Source: Sabellastarte sp. h YS-2021
Taxonomy: Eukaryota > Annelida > Polychaeta > Sabellida > Sabellidae
Assembly: GCA_964017235.1 (NCBI GenBank)
Contig: OZ024927.1
Location: 48,737,293 to 48,801,292 of the forward strand
Length of the DNA stretch: 64,000 bases
Direction of reading: 5' to 3'
In this document: positions 36,001 to 45,000 of the stretch, in pieces
How the letters are laid out: the number at the start of each line of letters is the position of its first letter
Position numbering within the stretch: the first letter of the stretch is position 1
The notes under the pieces: model-generated
The model's database searches: none
Told to the model about the DNA's origin: nothing
Seen by the model: only the letters and a program-made list of their open reading frames with translations
Made by a program: the position numbers and the translations under genes

Positions 36001-39000
36001 GATATTTACCATACATCTTATTCTTCTTGCTATATGACTTAGTGTAACATATTAGTATCTTTTCAGGAGGGTATGATAGTGAATGCTCGGTGGCCAATGG
36101 GAGGACCAGTAGACCCTATACTTGTCAAATCCTCGCAGTACCTCATGGATGCAGCCCATGAATTCAGGCTTAGGTTGAAAACCTACATGATACCAAAGGG
36201 CAAGGTATGCCTGCAGTTGACATCTGTTATGTTTCCCTCCCCTTCAATTTTCTGTGTCTTAAATATTATTCTGTTCAATCTTAAAATAAATGCCCAAGTG
36301 TTTTATCGTAAAAAATAAGTGGCCTGACACAGTTCGAAACCTGTTTGGTTAAATGCATTAAGATATGTTTACAAAGATATACAGCATTACATATCACAGT
36401 TTTACAAATATATTTTCTAAATATTTGACATTATGGAAAATTGATATTAGTTTGATAGAGTTATGGCAGTAGCCAACATTCCGGAACAGCCATTCTTTAA
36501 CACCAATATTCAACCAATCATTTTACCATACAATTTAGTACTAGAGTTTCCCATTTATAAACCTGGTGTGTTATAATTCCAATCATATGAAAAAGTATTT
36601 GTCATAAAATTTTTAGCATGGCAGAATAGATAATCCATCTATAAATCGGTGCTGCTTATCAATTATGCTTTGGCCAAGGTATCTCTGAGATTATTATGAT
36701 AACATTCTGTCATGTATTGGAAATGTCTAACAGAGAGCATACTTTCAGTTTGTCGTTTCTACCTGTGTCCTGAGCTCATTTAAATCTCGTAATAAATTCT
36801 GCTAAGTTTTATCTTTATCATTTTGTATTTCTAATTTTAGTGTATAGATACTATTGAGTAGGGAAGAAAATTGTTCATTGTCATGTATTATTATATCCCC
36901 AGACGAAAGTCGGGGATATATTGGATTCAGGTCCGTCGCGCCGCCACCGCCGTAGAAATTTCCTTGTGTACGCGATAACTCAAAAACGGATTAATATTTT
37001 TTTTTCAAACTTGGTACACATGTTAAGGATGCCCAAAGGAAGATCCCTATTTTAAGGTGACCTTAAACTCCCAATAATAAAGAACTTATGGCCACCTTAA
37101 GGTCAGAAATTGCACTTTTGGCCACTTAGAGCCCTCTAGGTCACAAACTATGAGGCTTATCTGCCTCAAATTTTACCTGAGAACACATTAATATATTCTT
37201 AGTACATGTGCCGAAAATCAAGACTTTAAGTTGAGGAGAAAATTGTCTTTGAGGCCCATAAAGACCCCACTTAGAACTTTTTTTCTATATTTTTAACTTA
37301 TTTTGCCCTATAATTTGGAAGTGGTAATTCTGATGAGTCTCAAACTGCACTAGATGTAACTCTTATATGTAATCCTTGTCTGTGAAAAATTTAAAGGCTG
37401 TAGGTTTACCTGTTAGGCCGACTTAAGATCTGAAAATTGCCCACAGAGACCCAATTTATGGACTTTTTGCCATCTTCAAGCACTGTAGCTTTCAAACTAT
37501 GTCTCTCATCTAAGTGAAATATCATCTGAGAATATATCAATATGTTTTTCTTGTATGTACTCCAAAATTTAGGCCTTTAATAGACATTCCTTATTTATAT
37601 ATTTGATTTTATTTTAGTGATAAGATTAACTGAGCTTTTTGTATTTGATTACCCCTTTTATATTATAAGTGTTTGTTTACCATTTGTGCTGCAGCACTCC
37701 ACCTCTTTGTAGTCCCACCCCCCATCCCCCACCCACCTCTGGGACCTCCAGCTATTGAGTGACACTAAATAAACAAAGGTATACAGATCTTCTGTAATAG
37801 TGAGAGAGGTGTGGAGAAGGGGAGAGAGGTGGGGTGTGGGTGGGAGGTGGTGCTTGCTTCATTATCTAATTATCTAAGACAAAGGGAGTCAGAACTGAGA
37901 TTGTGTCACATATTTAGGTTGCATATATATGGACCACATATATAGGAATTGAGGAAATGAATAACTGAAAAACAATGCAAATTCTAAAAATAATATAATA
38001 AAATAATAATATAAATAATATATGATTTTTAAATAATATTTTACTTGTGAACAAATATAGAAACAGAGATACGCTTTTGGAATTATGAATTTAGAATGGA
38101 CATTCAATCATCAATCATTTAAATACTTTGAAAATAGGTTCAGAGTTACCCTTTGCAGGAAGATTGAAAAGTATGATGAGTTGAGTTAAAAATAATATTT
38201 TATTTGTCAACAAATATAGAAACAGATATGCTCTTTTGAGATTATTAATTTAGAATGGACATTCAATCATCAATCATTTAAATACTTTGAAAATAGGTTC
38301 AGAGTTATCATTGCAGGAAGATTGAAAATATGATCTGTTGAGTTATGTATTCGACATCTGGGGATACACCATCTTCCTTGGGAAGATATAAACTTAGTGG
38401 ATTGATGTGCTGAAGTTCATATACCCCGGTAACTTTTCCCAATATTTATGGCATACAACAAATGGATTAAATAAAAAATTCCTGATCAAAACCTGTGGCG
38501 TGAGTGATGACCTGTCTGGGGATATGTTGGCGCCGAGTTGGCCCAATCTAGTTTATATAAAATTGAAGAATAAAGCTTTCTTAAATTATTTTTTGTGGAA
38601 TTATATTTAAAAAGGCACAGTATAGCTATTACATTATTTGTCATCTATTTGGTATTGATGATGCATTTGTAGATACGGTAAACTTATTTATATTTTTGTA
38701 TGTCCTCAGCAAAAGGTTGCTCCAGAAAAGCCAAGTCATGGAACCATTTGGATTGCAAGGACATATCCACCCTGGCAAAACTTTGTGCTTACAACTATGA
38801 AGAGGTTGTATGAAGTAAGTTTTCTTAACAGCTTCTGTGTCTGTTCAATTTATGTGTAATTGTATCCCCGAAATGTGGGAATGCTATGGATTAAGCACGG
38901 TCATCGTACGTGTCCGCAGAGATTTTCTTGTGTTCAACCTACAAGCCACATTTCTTTTGAGATTTCTTTTAAACTTTGCAAGTGGCTTGCTATGGCAGAG

Positions 39001-42000
39001 ATCTGGCCACTAGGGATGTCACGACTCCAAATATTTCATGTCGACTAATCGTTAAGTACTATTCGTGTCGACAACGAATAACCGTCGAATTAAAATAACA
39101 TCCAAACATCTTAAGTTTCATATTGTAAAAAGCACTGGAAATGATAAATATGTGAAATAAAATGAAAATATACGTATATAACCTGTAAAAATGAATAAAT
39201 TTGCCATTTTCCTGCGACTTCTACTTCGTTTATTTCAGACAGGAAGTGAGCGATATAATATTTAATGGTACTTCCGGTTTCGCGTGAATGCATAAACAAT
39301 GCAGAAAACGAGGCTGTTTTTGGATTTTAGCTTATTTTATGTGACAATATGGACATATTTCATAGATTCATACCTTCTGCCATCTTTTACACTACATTGA
39401 GCGATTATTCCGACTTTAAAATATGAACCGGTAAATAGCACTATTCTAACCATTGTCGATTATTCGGTTAGTCATGACGCCCCTACTATTATTTTGGTAG
39501 CCCAGGTGTCAAAATTATGCTCTGGGGAGTCAAAAATTTGACTTGTAACTTGAAAACTATTGCATTTAGAGAAAGTTGTTTAAATATGTTATTCAGCTAC
39601 TTTTCGGTCAGCTATAACATAGCAAAATTTCAGACCTGTAGCTCATTGCATAGTGGAGTAATAGCTACTTTGACGTTCTCACAGTTGAGTAAATCAGTTG
39701 TAACTTGAAAACTATTGCAAAAGTGCTTATAACTCGATTATTATTGGTGCTAGATTTTTGTAATGTGAAACCAACCTATAGGAAATCATGGGCTAGAAAT
39801 CTTCTGATGTGGCCAGATTTGACCTTGGTCCCCCTCCTTCAAGGTCTAATGAGGATAGCCAAACTTAAAAGTGCTTATAACTCACTTATTATTGGTCCTA
39901 GAGGTTTGTAATGTGAAACTTATGTATGGAAAATCATGGGCTAGGAATCTTCTGATGTGGTCAGATATGACATTGGGCCCCTCCTTCTAGGTCAAATGAG
40001 GATAGCCAAACTTAAAAGTGTTTATAACTCGCTTATTATTGGTCCTAGAGGTTTGCAATGTGAAAACAACTTATAGGAAATCATGGTTTGGGAATCTGTT
40101 GATGTGGTCACATTTGACCTTGGACCCCTCCTTCAAGATCAAATGAGGACAGCCAAACTTAAAAATGCTTATAACCTCAGGAATCTTCAGCCCCTATGTC
40201 TTTTTATTATCATTACTTCTGCAGGTTTGTAATAAGGTAAATTAAAGTCTTTGTTTTGAACTTAAAAACATCGAAAATTTAAATCAAATTTAAACCCAGC
40301 AGTAAAGCATTTCAGTACTGCATTTTTGAACTGCATTTTTTTCTCATTATACTTGAGTAAATTTTGAGCCACTAAAAACATTCCTCTTAATACAGTATTA
40401 ATATGAAAGAAGTTGTGAAAACATTTCAATATTGGATGCATTGTGCTGAGGATGACTGGCAAATACTAACTACCCTTTTGTTCTTGGCAGACTGGCCATT
40501 GAACTAAACCACAATCCACTGTTAAAAAATAATGTAGTGTTAACTCTCCATTATGCAAAAATAATGGAGAGTTGAGACAATGGAAGGGTGGCCCGTCTGG
40601 GTTTTATTGTCATATATTCTGAATGTCGGGGAGCTTAATGTATTAATGACCATTATAATGCACAATGTGAAAGTAATTCTGGTCATCTGAATAGTTGTTA
40701 AATGTTTTTAACTCAAATGTGTGTTTGAAAGTAATATTAAAAGTGAGATATGCAAAATTTTATGAAACAATGTTTTCTTAGTCAGACATCATTCTCATAG
40801 ATACACAGTGCTTGTTCATTCTTTTTCCAGGGCAACAGTGGCAGTTTCCCAGACAATAAGGTTATTTCCTCAGAACTGGCAAAAGAGCAAAGTATCAAGA
40901 AATACATGAAGAAAGTGATGCCTTTTGTGCAGCTTGTCAGGGTAAGTTGTAAACTGTAGTGAAAGCTCTGTTCTTGTTACTTTCAAGAGAAATCCTTTCC
41001 AAATCTCTTATTCTTACATGAAAAAATGCTGGAATACAAAAATGACTTTTCCTTCCAGCTCTTCCTTCAACAACTTGCACGGAGTTAAATATAAAGTGAT
41101 TCATCTCCTGAAGTACCAATAATACTATATATTACATGGAACCATGGTATCCTTTGTATATAAAGCATTGTCATTAAAAGCGCTCTTAAATGCTTACAAT
41201 TACAGTAATAAATTATGTATTGTTCAAGTATCCCTACTCTTGCATGCACTTATGCATTCTTCAAGTATCCTTGTTCTTCAGTTATGCATTACTCAAGTAT
41301 GCTTACTCTTTTTATTCGGGGTGTGATGGTACTGGATTTTCTAGTTCAGGATTCCGCCAATGCAAAAAACTGTCCTGATTCCAGGATAGCAAAAATGATT
41401 GAATTTAAGCATTTCCCAATTGACTAGATCTACAAGCAGAAAGTGATTTTCTGTAATCCAAAACAGAAGTTTTTCCTCAAAGAAATCGCTATAAATGCAT
41501 TAACATCTAGTAAAATATGAGGTAATAGTTTATAAGGGAGTCAAATTCAGGTTTGAAATATACTATTTCATGTTTCCCAATGATTAAGCTAACATTCGAG
41601 ATTCTGGTTGTTAACTGGTCAGTAAAATTGTCTCGATACCGATATAACGTCACGACCAACTGACCCCTACTTTTTATTGCCTGGAGCCTTTCAGTAATCT
41701 GACACAGGTTGTCACCTCAGCCATTGCAATATTTTAATATCCAGATTACTGGCTTTGCGGCCCTGGCTCAAGTAATAAATTAATATGATTCTCACTTTGC
41801 CAATAAAAGTAATTCAGTACAAAATTCATATTAAAAGAACACTGTCGAATATCAAGATACCAGAAACATACTAAAATCATAATTTCCAGAAACCATTAAA
41901 CTTGAGTGTCTTTTTCATATTGTGACTTAACAGAATGGAATATCAGTCTGATTTTGTTTTACCTGTTGAGATGTTGTTTTAAGTTAATGTGCAACTTTTA

Positions 42001-45000
42001 AGTCCAACCAACCAAATGCGTACCCTTCATATTTTGTCCATATTGTGTTATTTCAGGGTAATGTGGAGAAGAATGGTCTGTCTGCCTTGAATCTCACCTT
42101 GGATTTTGATGAACGGACTGTGTTGGAAGATAACCTGATCTACTTGACCAACACTTTGGATGTAAGTCATGCACAGTTGTTTGTCTTGAGTCTCAATACC
42201 AAAGGTTTTATTCACAAACTTGTGTGTACCTTTCCAAAGTGATTGTATTTTTACATTTACTTATAAGACAGCACCTGTTGTATTTTAAAGTTTTATGAAT
42301 TAGATACAGCTCTCAAAGAAGCTGTAATGGTCATACGTTGTTTCCACACGTTGCACCTGTATTCTCCATTTTTTTCCCCTCTCTCCTGTTTTTTTAAGTT
42401 AAAGTTACATCTTCATTTTCCACACAACTAATCAAGATGTCATTTGTAATTTGTATATACAAAAAACATTCTGTGTGCATGTTGTCAGGATAGTGAGATT
42501 TTCCATCCATTTAACATTGTTTGTATTTAGACTGCCAGTGTTACAACATTTAACTGTTGTTGTAAAGCCTTAAGTCAAATACCAGATGGTCAATGTCCAT
42601 GAGAACAGCAGTGGTATTTGAGTATGGTTTGTTAAAAAATGTATTTAACACGGATGAAGTGAAAAATTCACATGTCCAACATACACAACCATTTTAAACA
42701 AACTTTGAGTTATTTTATGATTTAAAAAAAAGGTCTTATATTCAAACTTTTGCAACCATAAAAGGTCCATACAGAATATAGTATTTAAGGAGTGTAATGT
42801 CCTTTGGTTGCTGAGCACACAATAAAGTCAGGTCTTTATCTTTACATTGGATATTGAACTTGGTAGCCTGTGCGAGATCAATGAATTCCTTCCAGCAGAT
42901 AGGGAAACTTGTGTTGTTGGTTTCACTTATTTACCAGGAGGGGAATAAATTTTTGATTGGAGAAATATGAGTAATGGGATATATGCAAGTTTTTGTCAAA
43001 TTATTCTCAGTATTTAATTAGAGTTTTAACAGTTCAGTACTTCTTTTGCACATGATGTTTAGAAAGTGGTGTAACAAATATTTGAAGTAAAATGTGGATC
43101 TGTGAGAAAACTTAATGCAAAGTTCAATTATTTGAATGTAAAAAATTTAAGTATACTAATGAAACAGTTGTCAAGAGACTAAGAAGTACAGCAAATTATT
43201 TTAAAAGATTCAAAAGGTACTTTGGTTTTGGTAAAAGAAAGAATTTTAAAACAGTTAACATCAACAAGTTGAAGATTTATGTAGCTTATAAAGTTTGCAG
43301 TTGGTTATATAAATGCAGCTAAATTTGTATTGGGGTGGTGTTGGAGGGGTGTCTGGTACCCTAAGAATTGGTAAATATTGTCATGTCACTGACCACAATC
43401 ATATCTATATTACTTAAATTTTCAGATTAAAATATTTTAAAAAATGAAATTATATCTGCACTAAAAGTCAGTACCAAACAGGAATTCAGTTGATTTTGGA
43501 ATAAATATATAATGAACAAACACCAATACATTATTATTATATTGTACAGCTTGAGGGTCTCCAGGTTGGATTTTCTGAAGACGCAGATGATAAAGTGAGA
43601 GAAGATTGCTGCCCTGGTCAGCCCTTCATACAGTACAGAACTGAGGTGTGGACAGTAGACAGTTGTATGTGTGACAGTGAATATGTGTAATCAGGGAATA
43701 TGCGTATTCACTGAAAATTACAGGAAATACATGTATTCCCTTACTGTTTAGAGAATATGCCTATTCCCTGAAATGACATGTATTCCATGATAACACATTC
43801 ACTGTAACACGTTTTAAGTGAACTGACCTGTACCTACAGGATATGGTCTAATGCCTAGTGGTTTACTGTATAGAACCAACTAGTATTCACTACTTTTCTC
43901 ATTCCCTGAAACTACATTGTGATGTGATCTGTAAAGTGTGTTGAAAGTGTTAACACAATTAACTATGAACTTTCAAGAATTGTAAAAGTGTAACATTCAA
44001 CATGTTTGTTCTTATGGAGACTCAGCCGATGCAGTTTTTGGGCAGGCCAGTCATTGCTTCTGTCTATACTGCTTTTGTCAGTCAGCACTTTGGTTTCCAG
44101 GCTCTAACTTGAAGAGGCTTTCACTGATTGATTTGAAATTTGACAGTGGTACAACCCTGGGGTAGGTTGCTTTTGAAATCTTGAAATTCTATTTCTGGAC
44201 TCTAAAATACTTCCACCTATCAATTTCAATCTTGACAGAGTGGTAGAACAAGATTCTTTTTTACCAACAGATGGCCAGACCCTACTCCTGACCTTTTGGG
44301 CTCTATAGCCCCAATTTTCTTGTTATGGTCTGCTTTATTCAATGTGAACTGTTACAGCTGTATCCTCAGGTGACAGACTGACTTCAGTACAATCATCTAT
44401 AACTTATCATGCAACTCATTTATTCCCATCAAATAGCTTTTATAATCAATTATTGTATCTTCCGGTGGATACTTTGATTTGGCGTTTGCTACTCCACTGC
44501 ACATATACATTTTCGAAGTTAACGCTCTCAGAGGAAAACTACACCAGCTAGGTTCACCAAATTTGCAGGATATCTTCATTGGAGGGTAAGCTTCTCTGAG
44601 ACTGAAATTGGCCTCATTCTGAAAAAGATGGCCGCCACGGGCATTTCTTTGAAAATTACCTACCTTCTCGTGGCTGGTTCTCTTAGGGAGAAGGTTGAAT
44701 TTCTTTATAGGTTATACTTGTAACAGATATACATGTCCTCTACAACCTTGCAGACATTTGACCTTACAGCTCTTAATTCAAGGTCATTCACGGAGTGCCA
44801 AAGTACCCCACTTAGCAGACTTTAAAAGTACCTATATCTCCCTAGGTTTGCAATGTGAATCCAACCTATAGGAAATCATGGGCTGGCATCCTTCTGATAT
44901 GGTCAGATTTGACCTTGATCTCCTTCAAAGACAAATGAGGATAGCCAAACTTAAAAGTGCTTATAACTCACTTATTATTGGTCCTAGAGGTTTCTGATAT

